Under the pieces are notes generated by a model. It ran no database searches, was not told where the DNA came from, and was given only the letters and a program-made list of their open reading frames with translations. A stretch of DNA of 64,000 nt, taken from the NCBI GenBank assembly GCA_016705955.1, contig JADJKO010000002.1:682001-746000 (forward strand), read 5' to 3'. Shown here piece after piece: positions 55,836-64,000 of this stretch (its first letter is position 1; each line of letters starts with the position of its first letter). This DNA is from Flavobacteriales bacterium (GTDB lineage: Bacteria > Bacteroidota > Bacteroidia > Flavobacteriales_F > PHOS-HE28). The translations under genes and the position numbers were made by a program.

Positions 55836-56438
55836 ATGTCCGCAGCCTTGCCCGTTATGGAAGCCTTCTACACCGTGCAAGGTGAAGGACGCTTCACCGG
55901 TCATGCCGCTTACTTCATTCGCTTGGCAGGCTGCGATGTGGGATGCACGTGGTGTGATGTGAAGGACAGTTGGGATGCCGCTTCACATCCGGTCATTACG
56001 GTGGAAGCCATCGTCGCCGAAGCAGCCAAGTATCCCGCGCGCATCGCCGTGATCACCGGTGGAGAACCGCTCATGCACGACCTCGGCCCTTTGACCGCTG
56101 CGTTGCGCGAAGCAGGGTTCCGGACACACATCGAAACAAGTGGTGCACACCCCTTTAGCGGCGATTGGCACCATGTATGCCTGAGCCCGAAGAAGTTCAA
56201 GGCCGCGCTTCCCGGATCATTCGAGCGCGCCGATGAATTGAAAGTGATCGTCTTCAACAAGCATGACCTCACATGGGCAGAGGAACAGGCCGCTTCAGCA
56301 ACGGAGCGTTGTTCTCTCTTCCTTCAACCTGAATGGAGCAAGCGCGAACAGATGATGCCCTTGGTCGTGGAACACGTGAAAGCAAACCCGCGTTGGACGA
56401 TCTCCCTTCAGACGCACAAGTACCTCAACATTCCTTGA
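55836..56438 (+). CDS. queE: 7-carboxy-7-deazaguanine synthase QueE
   Basis: 200 aa from ATG 55836. AFYTVQGEGRFTGHAAYF and the radical-SAM cluster CDVGCTWCD (CxxxCxxC), GGEP and HIETSG match QueE. It makes CDG from CPH4 with SAM on the route to queuosine. The stop overlaps the next start (TGATG at 56436-56440). Confidence 0.95.
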   Translation: MSAALPVMEAFYTVQGEGRFTGHAAYFIRLAGCDVGCTWCDVKDSWDAASHPVITVEAIVAEAAKYPARIAVITGGEPLMHDLGPLTAALREAGFRTHIETSGAHPFSGDWHHVCLSPKKFKAALPGSFERADELKVIVFNKHDLTWAEEQAASATERCSLFLQPEWSKREQMMPLVVEHVKANPRWTISLQTHKYLNIP

Positions 56439-58390
56439 TGCCCTTTACACTTCGTTCGTTCGCCTCCGCCGTGCTGTTCGCATTGGCCGTTCATGGAAGC
56501 GCGCAACCCGGCGCGTACTCCACACAGGACAAAGGCGCCATCAAGAAATATGAAGCGGGCGTGGCATGCATGAACCTGCAGCGGTTTGAATGCGCACAGA
56601 GCGAATTCACGAAAGCAGCCAACGCCGATCCGAAGTTCGTGGAACCGCGCCTCATGCTGGCCGAGATGGCCGAGCAGCAGGATCACGATGCCGATGCGAT
56701 TCGTTACTACCGGGAGGTGATGGCGATCTCGCCGCGCTTCTTCCCATCGGCCCAACTGCACTTGGCCGATCTGGAATTCCGGAGTGGCCAGTATGCCGAA
56801 GCGGAGAAGAACTATCGCGGATACTTGGAGAAGGAAGAGGAACCACAGCGGAAATCGCGCGCGCGGTTGGGGATCACCAATTGCGCGTTCGCGGCTGAAG
56901 CGATCACACATCCCGTTCCCTTTGAACCGGTGAACCTCGGTCCGAATGTGAACACTGCGAAGGGCGAGTACTACCCCTGCATCACCGCCGATGATCAAAC
57001 ACTGATGTTCACACGGCAAGTGGAGGACGCAGGCGTCTATGGCGGCTATCAAGAGGATTTCTTCGTGAGCACCCGCGACGCGAACGGTGCATGGGAACAA
57101 AGCCGGTTGGTTCCATCGGTGGATACGAAGGCGAACGAAGGCGCAGGAACGCTGAGTCCCGATGGCCGCTTCATGATCTTCACGAAGAGCGAGGAGGTGA
57201 ATGGATATGGTGAAGGCATGAAGGGTTACGGTAGTTGCGACCTCTTCATCAGTCGTCGCATCGGCAACCGCTGGAGCAAACCGGAGAACATCGGCGCGCC
57301 GATCAATTCGCGGAACTGGGAAACGCAGCCTTCTCTGGCCAGCGATGGCCGCACCCTCTACTTCACGCGCGGCATGGTGGTGAACCGGCAGATCACTTCG
57401 GATGTGGACATCTACGTTTCGCGGTTGCAGGATGATGGCACCTTCAGCAAGCCGGAGAAACTCGGGGAGACCATCAATACGCCGTACCAGGAGGAAAGCG
57501 CGCAGATCCACCCGGATGGGCGCACGCTTTACTTCAGCAGCAATGGCCACCCCGGTTTTGGTGGATTGGACATCTACATGAGCCGCATGCAGGACGACGG
57601 TTCGTGGGGACCCGCACTGAACCTCGGCTATCCGATAAACACCGGTGCGGACGAGAATAGTTTGCTGGTGAATGCTGCGGGGAACGTCGCCTATTTCGCC
57701 AGTGATCGCGCGGGCGGTTTCGGGGATCTTGATCTGTACAGCTTCGAACTCTATCCGGAAGCACGTCCACACGCGGTGAGTTACATCCGCGGCAAGGTCA
57801 CGGACAAGATCACGGGCCAACCGGTGGAAGCGGATGTGGAACTCTTCGATGTGAGCACCGGCAAATTGGCCACCGGCGCGTACAGCGATCCGCGCACGGG
57901 TGAGTTCCTCGTGTGTCTACCAACGGGCCGCACCTATGCGCTGAACGCGGGATCCGAGGGATACCTGTTCTTCTCGGAGAATTACGACGTCGCCGCAGGC
58001 ACACCGAAGGAACCGATCACCTTGAACGTGCCGCTGAGTCCGATCACCACGGGAAGCACGATCGCGTTGCGAAACATCTTCTTCAACACGGCCAGCTTTG
58101 AACTTTTGCCTACTTCCAACGCGGAGTTGGAGAAGCTGGTGAAGCTCTTGAAAGCGAACCCGACGTTGCGCATCGAGTTGGGCGGCCACACGGATGATGT
58201 CGGCGCCGATGCGGCGAACATGAGCCTGAGCGATCAACGCGCGAAGGCGGTGCGTGATTTTGTGGTGGCGCAAGGCATCGATGCCACGCGCATCACCGCA
58301 AAAGGCTACGGCGAGACCAAGCCGGTGGCCAAGAACGACACCGAGGAGGGGAGGGCGCAGAACAGACGGACGGAGGTAACGGTGTTGTAG
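56438..58390 (+). CDS. OmpA-family protein with TPR, PD40 and C-terminal peptidoglycan domain
   Basis: 650 aa. Signal ends GSAQ. TPRs at about 25-145, PD40/WD-like beta-propeller repeats at 190-430 (SPDGRFMIFTKSEE, ASDGRTLYFTRG, HPDGRTLYFSSNGHPG), a carboxypeptidase-regulatory-like domain, and OmpA at 540-648 (ELGGHTDDVGADAANMSLSDQRAKAV). Such TPR/PD40/OmpA proteins are linked to envelope anchoring in T9SS bacteria (PorE type). Confidence 0.93.
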   Translation: MPFTLRSFASAVLFALAVHGSAQPGAYSTQDKGAIKKYEAGVACMNLQRFECAQSEFTKAANADPKFVEPRLMLAEMAEQQDHDADAIRYYREVMAISPRFFPSAQLHLADLEFRSGQYAEAEKNYRGYLEKEEEPQRKSRARLGITNCAFAAEAITHPVPFEPVNLGPNVNTAKGEYYPCITADDQTLMFTRQVEDAGVYGGYQEDFFVSTRDANGAWEQSRLVPSVDTKANEGAGTLSPDGRFMIFTKSEEVNGYGEGMKGYGSCDLFISRRIGNRWSKPENIGAPINSRNWETQPSLASDGRTLYFTRGMVVNRQITSDVDIYVSRLQDDGTFSKPEKLGETINTPYQEESAQIHPDGRTLYFSSNGHPGFGGLDIYMSRMQDDGSWGPALNLGYPINTGADENSLLVNAAGNVAYFASDRAGGFGDLDLYSFELYPEARPHAVSYIRGKVTDKITGQPVEADVELFDVSTGKLATGAYSDPRTGEFLVCLPTGRTYALNAGSEGYLFFSENYDVAAGTPKEPITLNVPLSPITTGSTIALRNIFFNTASFELLPTSNAELEKLVKLLKANPTLRIELGGHTDDVGADAANMSLSDQRAKAVRDFVVAQGIDATRITAKGYGETKPVAKNDTEEGRAQNRRTEVTVL

Positions 58391-58392
58391 TC

Positions 58393-59190
58393 CTACGACC
58401 CCGACAATTCGCTCGCCCGTTCGCTCGCTGCTGCGATCCCGCGATCCAACGTACCCGAGAGATCACCTTCAGCGAACACCTTGAACGCCGCCTCCGTGGT
58501 GCCGCCTTTGCTCATCACGGCCTTGATCAGTTCTTCCGGCGTGCGGTCCGCGTGCTCCATCAGGTGGAAGCTGCCGAGCATGGTCTGCTTCACCAGCGCG
58601 CTGGCGATGTGCGGTTCCAATCCGAGGCGCGTGCCGCTCTCGATCATGGTGCGCACCACTTCGAAGAAGTAGGCGGGGCCACTGCCGCTCAAGGCTGTGA
58701 CGGGATCGAGCAACGCTTCATCCGCTAAGTGCATGGCGCGGCCGGTGCAGTTGAGCAGTTGCTCCACCATCAGCGTTTGCCGCATATTCAGTTCGGTGCC
58801 CGTGGCATAGGCGGTGATGCCCATGCCGATCTGCGCAGGAGCATTCGGCATCGCGCGCACGACCATGGTGTGCTTCAAACTATCCTTCAAGCGTTGCAGC
58901 GTGATGCCGGCCATGATGGAGAGCACCACTTGATCCTTGGTGATGACTGGCGCAAGGGTGGGAGCGATGGCCCCGAAGTCCTGCGGTTTCACCGCGATGA
59001 TGACCAGGTCGCTGTCGGAGATCCCGTTGTCGATCACATTGGACACCTGCCCAAGCGTTTCCAATTGGGCGCGACGTCCTTCGCCACGGATGACCAAGCG
59101 GAGATCCTCCGGTTTTACCAGGCCGTACTTGCGAAAGCTGCGGGCATAGGCGGTGCCCATGTTGCCACAACCGAGGATGGTGATCTTCAT
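58393..59190 (-). CDS. proC: Pyrroline-5-carboxylate reductase
   Basis: 265 aa from ATG 59190. KITILGCGNMGTAYARSF (NAD(P)H loop), VRAMPNAPAQIGMG and the signature ALSGSGPAYFFEVVRTM...LVKQTMLGSFHLM...PEELIKAVMSKGGTTEAA match ProC. Last step of proline synthesis. It converges on the OmpA-family gene with a 2-bp gap. Confidence 0.96.
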   Translation of the reverse strand: MKITILGCGNMGTAYARSFRKYGLVKPEDLRLVIRGEGRRAQLETLGQVSNVIDNGISDSDLVIIAVKPQDFGAIAPTLAPVITKDQVVLSIMAGITLQRLKDSLKHTMVVRAMPNAPAQIGMGITAYATGTELNMRQTLMVEQLLNCTGRAMHLADEALLDPVTALSGSGPAYFFEVVRTMIESGTRLGLEPHIASALVKQTMLGSFHLMEHADRTPEELIKAVMSKGGTTEAAFKVFAEGDLSGTLDRGIAAASERASELSGS

Positions 59191-59194
59191 CAGT

Positions 59195-59390
59195 GAGGGA
59201 TCAGCCGCAGAGGCGCGGAGGCGCAAAGAAATGCTTCGGGTGGTTGGAGTGAAGAAAGGGACTCACGCAGAGGCGCATGGAATACAGAGAAGCATTGGGC
59301 CGTCCGCCAAGTGAGCCTAACTCTGCGTTCGGAGTTCATCCCGACGAAGGAGGGACGCCTCTGCGTGAAAATGGATTTCCTCCACTCGCC
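59195..59390. repeat. Degraded copy of the dispersed repeat
   Basis: The proC-plug gap carries CGCAGAGGCGCGGAGGCGC, ACGCAGAGGCGCA and GCGTTCGGAGTTCATCC ... GACGAAGGAGGGACGCCTCTGCG, which are module-a words from the 27.9 kb block. Inverted CGCAGAGGCG/CGCCTCTGCG ends make a 10-bp stem. Confidence 0.75.
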
Positions 59391-59392
59391 TC

Positions 59393-60742
59393 CTAGTGCT
59401 GGCTGTTCACGAAACGCACGCCCACCAACCGATCGCAGCGCTGCATACGATCCGTGAAGTACACCATCACCAGGTACTCGTTCTCCGTTTGGAAGTGGCT
59501 GCCCTCGATCTCGGTGATGTCCGGAGTGGTGTCGTTGCGTGAAAGCGTGACGAAGCTGAAGTCATAGAACCCTTGCTTCAGTAGGATGCTGGCGGTGTAT
59601 GCGGTGTCCTCCACGCTGTAATTCATCCGGAAGTCCTTCTTGCATTGGAAGTCCGAAAGCCCACCATAGACATACACTTCGCTATTCATTGGAGCAGGCA
59701 TGGGCAGTTTGAAATGCACGTTCACGTAATCGGCACCGAGCGGGTCGCCATCCACCTGATCGTTGCGGACGAGGTACCGACCGTTCAGATCGCGTTGGTT
59801 GTTGTACCGCCGGATCGTGCGTCGCTCCTCTGGATAGAGCCAGGCCTCGTAGATGCGTTCACCCACTCCGGGTACGATCCGCTCCACACGTTGGGTCGCA
59901 TAGCGCAGGTTCTTCAGGTCGAAGTTGCGGTACTCATTACCGCCCATGAACATCCCTTCCGGAGGGAAGTCGTACACCAATTCACTACCGCGCACGAACC
60001 GCGGCCGAAGCCCGGTGCGCAGGTCCGCCCACCGCATGTTCTGGAGCAGGGCCACATGGATATCGCCGAAGGGATCCTGCACGGCGAGGTTGTTCGTGTT
60101 CACCACCAGATCCAGTTGCTGGGCCGCATCGCGAAGATCCACTTGTCGCGTTCCCACGATGCGTGCATCGATGGAGGTGCGGGGTTCGAAGACGAGGAAG
60201 CGGCGCGTGAGCACCAGGTCCTCTTCATCGCCACCGCGGTACACCTTCAGGATGTAGTTGCCGCTGCGCATCGGCCGCATGTCGGCATTGGGCACCACCA
60301 ACTCATAGTGGATGAAGGGTTGCAGCGTGTTGTAGCTCGTGCGACCGGCTGGTAGGTACGCATTGTACGCGCCTTCCAGGTATTGCCCCGGCAACAGATC
60401 GGTAGGCACCCAATCGTGGGTGCAATGCACGAGCGTGTAGGAGAGGTTCTCCACGTTGGGTTGAAGGTCATCGAAGCGAAGCACGAGCGCGTCCGTGCCG
60501 CCAAGTTCGATCACCGGTGCGGCAAGTTCGAAGCCTTCCTTGTACAGTTGCACTGTGTGGATCGTGGGGCTGTATGTGCGGTCCTCCGTCGCGAAGACTT
60601 GCGGCGACCAGTATTCAGGACCCGAAGGTTTCGGTGGCGCCGCCGCAGTGGGCGGATAGGATCCGCAACTCGTCAGTGGTACGAACGCGAGCAGGACCAG
60701 GGTGGGAGCGATCGCTTTGGAAGGGAGGAAGGACATCGGCAT
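59393..60742 (-). CDS. Type IX secretion plug protein (DUF5103)
   Basis: 449 aa, start ATG 60742 (or 60736). Lipobox VPLTSC. LQPNVENLSYTLVHCTHDWVPTDLLPGQYLEGAYN, the conserved QPFIHYELVVPN and the beta-rich end are DUF5103, the Plug that closes the SprA translocon of the T9SS. Outer membrane, periplasmic or surface side. It agrees with the T9SS substrates in the window. Confidence 0.9.
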   Translation of the reverse strand: MPMSFLPSKAIAPTLVLLAFVPLTSCGSYPPTAAAPPKPSGPEYWSPQVFATEDRTYSPTIHTVQLYKEGFELAAPVIELGGTDALVLRFDDLQPNVENLSYTLVHCTHDWVPTDLLPGQYLEGAYNAYLPAGRTSYNTLQPFIHYELVVPNADMRPMRSGNYILKVYRGGDEEDLVLTRRFLVFEPRTSIDARIVGTRQVDLRDAAQQLDLVVNTNNLAVQDPFGDIHVALLQNMRWADLRTGLRPRFVRGSELVYDFPPEGMFMGGNEYRNFDLKNLRYATQRVERIVPGVGERIYEAWLYPEERRTIRRYNNQRDLNGRYLVRNDQVDGDPLGADYVNVHFKLPMPAPMNSEVYVYGGLSDFQCKKDFRMNYSVEDTAYTASILLKQGFYDFSFVTLSRNDTTPDITEIEGSHFQTENEYLVMVYFTDRMQRCDRLVGVRFVNSQH

Positions 60743-60855
60743 GGTGGGGGATCGGCCCGAAGGCACTACAAACATGCCAACAACGCATGGAAGGGCAATG
60801 TCCGTGTGCGGAACGGTGCCCGATCACCGGGCGCAACATGCGATCTTTGCACCCT

Positions 60856-61986
60856 ATGCGGATAGGGATCGTCTGTTACCCGACCTTCGGAGGAAGCGGG
60901 GTGGTGGCCACCGAGTTGGGCATGGCCCTCGCGGAAAAGGGCCACATCGTTCATTTCATCACCTACGACCAGCCCGTGCGGCTGCGTGCGCATCCCAACG
61001 TGTTCTATCACGAAGTGCGTGTGAGTGACTACCCGCTCTTCGACTACCAGCCGTACGAACTCGTGCTCACGAGCAAATTGGTGGACGTGGCCAAGTTCGC
61101 AGGGCTGGACCTGCTGCACGTACACTACGCCATCCCGCACGCATCGGCCGCATGGATGGCGCAGCGGATCCTCGAGGCACAAGGCATCCACCTGCCGTTC
61201 ATCACCACCTTGCACGGAACGGATATCACCTTGGTGGGGCGTGATCCGAGCTTCGAACCGGTGATCACCTTCAGCATGGAACACAGCGATGCCGTGACGG
61301 CTGTGAGCGAAAGCCTGAAGCGCGATACCTACGAGCACTTCCCGCTGAAACGGGAGATCCAGGTGATCCCGAACTTCATCTGCATCGATCAGTACGCGCA
61401 TCGACCGGATCCAGCATTGCGAAAGCGTTATGCGCCGAACGGGGAGAAGTTGTTGGTACACGTCTCCAACTTCCGTCCGGTGAAGCGAGTGGACGATGTG
61501 GTGCTGATGTTCAAGAAACTACGCGAGTTGTTGCCGGTGCGATTGCTGTTCATCGGTGATGGCCCCGACCGCCAACGGATCGAGGCCGCCTGTCGCAGCA
61601 GTGCATGCACCAAGGACGTGGAGTTCATCGGCAAGATGACCCGACCGGAGGACGTGGTGGCGAATTGCGACCTCTTCGTACTGCCCAGCGAAAGCGAGAG
61701 CTTCGGCTTGGCCGCGCTGGAAGCCATGGCCTGCGGGGTACCGGTTGTGAGCAGTAATACCGGCGGCTTACCCGAGGTGAACAAGCACGGCGTGAGCGGC
61801 CTGTTGAACGATGTGGGCGATGTGGAGACCATGACAGCGAACGCGTTCAAGATCCTTTCGGATCAAGCCACGCACGAGCGGTTCCGGAAGGGCGCATTCG
61901 AGGAAGCGAAGCGTTTCGACCTCAATGTGATCCTGCCGCGCTATGAGGCCTTGTACGATCAGGTGCGTAGCTCCGTGGTGGCGTGA
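60856..61986 (+). CDS. bshA: N-acetyl-alpha-D-glucosaminyl L-malate synthase
   Basis: 376 aa. GT-B fold: YPTFGGSGVVATELG at the start, HVHYAIPHASAAW, TTLHGTDITLVG, and the GT4 ESESFGLAALEAMACGVPVV nucleotide-sugar motif. First step of bacillithiol synthesis (UDP-GlcNAc + L-malate). Divergent from the plug gene; next gene overlaps the stop. Confidence 0.94.
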   Translation: MRIGIVCYPTFGGSGVVATELGMALAEKGHIVHFITYDQPVRLRAHPNVFYHEVRVSDYPLFDYQPYELVLTSKLVDVAKFAGLDLLHVHYAIPHASAAWMAQRILEAQGIHLPFITTLHGTDITLVGRDPSFEPVITFSMEHSDAVTAVSESLKRDTYEHFPLKREIQVIPNFICIDQYAHRPDPALRKRYAPNGEKLLVHVSNFRPVKRVDDVVLMFKKLRELLPVRLLFIGDGPDRQRIEAACRSSACTKDVEFIGKMTRPEDVVANCDLFVLPSESESFGLAALEAMACGVPVVSSNTGGLPEVNKHGVSGLLNDVGDVETMTANAFKILSDQATHERFRKGAFEEAKRFDLNVILPRYEALYDQVRSSVVA

Positions 61987-62552
61987 TGGAGCGCATCAGT
62001 ACGAACGTGAGCGTGGACCGCAAGGACGGTCGCACCAGTGTGGTGATCAGTGCACGGACCTCGCGCGGCAAGCAGACCGTACTGGTCACATGGGCACTGG
62101 CGTGGATCGTGTGCGGGATCGTCGTTCTCATGGAGCGCAGCCGACTCCCGGAAGGTGATCCGACGCGCCAGTACATGCTGGCCTTCCTGGCCTTCTGGGC
62201 CTATTTCGCGGTGATGATCGGACGTGCGGTGTTGTGGCGGCTGAGGGGATTCGAGCTGTGGCGGATCAAGGACGGAACGCTCACCGTGAAGAACAGCATC
62301 CTCGGTTACGGCAAGGCGAGCACCTACTTCGTGGACAACATCCGGAAGTTGGGCCTGATCGCCGTGGATCCGACGAGTTGGAAGTGGCAGTGGAACCAGA
62401 GCGCATGGGTGATCGGTGGCGAACGCATCGGCTTCGAGCACACAGGAAAGAAGAACGTGATCGGGAAGAACCTCACCGAGGAGGAGGCTCGCCGATTGGT
62501 CCCGATCCTGAAGGACGCCTTGAAAGAGGAACGGAAAGCGGCTGCGAACTAA
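61986..62552 (+). CDS. Membrane protein with PH-like tail, unknown
   Basis: 188 aa from ATG 61986 (TGATG overlap with bshA). Two membrane helices (TWALAWIVCGIVVLM; YMLAFLAFWAYFAVMIGRAVL), then a soluble tail (FELWRIKDGTLTVKNSILGYG ... WVIGGERIGFEHTGKKNVIG) of PH-like type. It ends overlapping the convergent gene by 4 bp. Function unknown. Confidence 0.8.
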   Translation: MERISTNVSVDRKDGRTSVVISARTSRGKQTVLVTWALAWIVCGIVVLMERSRLPEGDPTRQYMLAFLAFWAYFAVMIGRAVLWRLRGFELWRIKDGTLTVKNSILGYGKASTYFVDNIRKLGLIAVDPTSWKWQWNQSAWVIGGERIGFEHTGKKNVIGKNLTEEEARRLVPILKDALKEERKAAAN

Positions 62553-63634
62553 TTCTCCGTTCGCTCGATCCGGAACGCATTGCCGCTGACGCGCTTGGTC
62601 GGCACATCATCGATCGTGCTTTCCAACCACATCGCTTGCGCGGCGGGACTGCCCATCACTTCATCAATACCCAGCACCGCACCGGACGGAACGCTAGCGG
62701 CCAGAAGGTCGGAGAGCAATTCCTTTCGTTCGCGTTGGGTGAACGCAGGGGCGAGGGCAACAGCGAGTTCCGCACGGTTCTGCACACGGTCCCGGTTCGT
62801 GGCGAAGCGCGGATCCGTGATCAGCACCTCATTTCCAAGCACGCGACACAACGCCGCGAATTGTGCGTCACTGCCCACCGCCATGATCACGCGGCCACCA
62901 TCAGCGCAGGTGAAGAGTTCACCGTACGGAGCGATGTTCGGGTGAAGCGTGCCGAGCGGACGCGCCACGGCTCCGGCCATCAGGTTGTTGCTCGCTTGAT
63001 TGATCAAACCGGAGATCGCCGCTTCCTCCAAGGATACTTCCACGTACGCACCGCCTCCGTCCTTCCCGCGTTGCAACAACGCGAGCAGCAAACCTTCTTT
63101 CAATTGGTGCGCGGCGAGTTCATCGATCAGTGCGATCGGCAGCTTCGCGAGGTGATCGGCATCGGTGCCCGTCATGCTGATGTAACCGGTCTCGGCCTGC
63201 AACACCACATCGTAGGCTGGTCGTCCTGCATCCGCAGCGAATCCCTTGATGTGGCCGTGGATCAATTTTCGGTTCAAGCCGCGCAAGCGCTCACATGTAA
63301 GGCCCAGCTTCTCCGCATCACCCGCAAGGTGGTTGCTGATCAGCACATCGGCCTGACGAACGAGGTCATCGAACGCTGCGCGATCCGCTGCATCCTTCAG
63401 ATCCAGGAAGCGATGCTCCTTGCCCCAGTTCACACTGCTGAAGTACGCGCTCACCGGACTTGTGGGGTCCTCGGTGGGCAACTTCCACGAGCGCGTCACA
63501 TCGCCGCCGCTGCGCTTGTTCTCGATCTTGATCACCCGCGCACCCAACTCCGCGAAGAACATCCCCACGGCCGGACCGGCCAGCACACCGGCGGTCTCGA
63601 TCACGAAAATATCTTGGAGGGGCTTCTTCGCCAT
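62549..63634 (-). CDS. Class III CoA-transferase family protein
   Basis: 361 aa. VIETAGVLAGPAVGMFFAELGARVIKIE is the N-terminal CaiB/BaiF signature. YDVVLQAETGYISMTG and DELAAHQLKEGLLLALLQR follow the Asp-containing catalytic region. Transfers CoA between acids; substrate unknown. Convergent with the previous gene. Confidence 0.93.
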   Translation of the reverse strand: MAKKPLQDIFVIETAGVLAGPAVGMFFAELGARVIKIENKRSGGDVTRSWKLPTEDPTSPVSAYFSSVNWGKEHRFLDLKDAADRAAFDDLVRQADVLISNHLAGDAEKLGLTCERLRGLNRKLIHGHIKGFAADAGRPAYDVVLQAETGYISMTGTDADHLAKLPIALIDELAAHQLKEGLLLALLQRGKDGGGAYVEVSLEEAAISGLINQASNNLMAGAVARPLGTLHPNIAPYGELFTCADGGRVIMAVGSDAQFAALCRVLGNEVLITDPRFATNRDRVQNRAELAVALAPAFTQRERKELLSDLLAASVPSGAVLGIDEVMGSPAAQAMWLESTIDDVPTKRVSGNAFRIERTEN

Positions 63635-63699
63635 GGCGGGCGAAGGTAGATGCGCTCAATGTGCCACGAGAAGGCGGGCGTGGTGGTGTGCGCATTGGG

Positions 63700-64000
63700 T
63701 TAATTCAGCTCAGGGAAGAGAGCCTGTGCTAGCCGTGTAACTCTTGGGCTTTGGAGCGGCTTCAACATGTAGTACCGATTCACCTTCCCTTGGATACTGC
63801 CGTTCCTGTCCTCTGCGTACTGGATCTTGTCCTGTCCATAGACAAGCATGGCTTTGAGATAGAGGTCTCCACTGTCCCTGTGGTACTCAAGAACGTTGTG
63901 CGTTAGCTCTCGTAGGTTGTTGAAGTCGTGGTAGATGCAAGATCCGATTTTCAGGGACAACAGCGCCAAAAGCTGCTCGGCGCTTGACTGAATCGCTTTG
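63700..64000 (-). CDS. Hypothetical protein, 5' partial
   Basis: The frame is open to the right edge (…AIQSSAEQLLALLSLKIGSC), so the start is outside the window. At least 100 codons. The visible part has IYHDFNNLRELTHNVLEYH and KVNRYYMLKPLQSPRVTRLAQALFPELN, without a known motif. Confidence 0.65.
   Translation of the reverse strand, partial: KAIQSSAEQLLALLSLKIGSCIYHDFNNLRELTHNVLEYHRDSGDLYLKAMLVYGQDKIQYAEDRNGSIQGKVNRYYMLKPLQSPRVTRLAQALFPELN

Overview
The window reads as a chromosomal piece of a fairly GC-rich Bacteroidota bacterium, probably Flavobacteriales-like. Three things suggest this: many type IX secretion (T9SS) substrates and T9SS/OmpA-type outer-membrane genes, TTTG / TAnnTTTG-type promoters, and bacillithiol-type BshA. 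Most genes are tightly packed with ATGA-type overlaps. Repeats break this order at 14.8-15.4 kb, 26.4-26.8 kb and 27.8-29.0 kb.

Layout. 1-4.8 kb: two large T9SS adhesin-like proteins. 4.8-14.7 kb: a minus-strand housekeeping run (maf, UbiA prenyltransferase, KdsC-like phosphatase, DUF2520 protein) followed by cytochrome c maturation genes (ccmF-like, ccmE, ccmD, ccmC, ccmB). 15.5-16.2 kb: a frameshifted response regulator. 16.5-25.8 kb: a type II-C CRISPR-Cas locus. It has about 50 repeats of 36 bp, cas2, cas1, an unusual 570-bp insert, cas9 broken at two places, and a divergent tracrRNA. The tracrRNA sequence shows that crRNAs are read left to right, opposite to the cas genes. 26.4-29.0 kb: a 21-bp minisatellite, an FN3 protein and four tandem copies of a 276-bp repeat.

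29.2-46.0 kb is a denitrification and respiration island: nosZ (Sec-type, lipoprotein-like, clade II) with nosL fused to a membrane domain, nosD, nosF and nosY; norB/norC; a multicopper oxidase; several small c-type cytochromes; a DUF5777 barrel; and a NapH/NosR-like ferredoxin membrane protein fused to TPRs. The nearby c-type cytochrome maturation genes fit this demand for haem proteins. 46-54.4 kb: secreted proteins, namely a lysyl-oxidase-like T9SS substrate, an MbnP/MbnH-like pair, a beta-helix protein and an M14 peptidase. 54.4-64 kb: a GreA-like protein, a probable 6S RNA, queE, an OmpA/TPR/PD40 protein, proC, a T9SS plug protein, bshA and a CoA-transferase.

The most interesting object lies between cas9 and cas1. 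A small basic ORF on the opposite strand is followed by one partial CRISPR repeat that pairs perfectly (13 bp) with the tracrRNA. The sequence just before that partial repeat matches the 5' region of the same ORF over a Cas9-seed-like stretch. This resembles a type II version of a CreTA-like, crRNA-controlled guard module. A caution applies throughout: several single-base breaks fall in or next to G/C runs, so long-read consensus error is a live alternative for the frameshifts.
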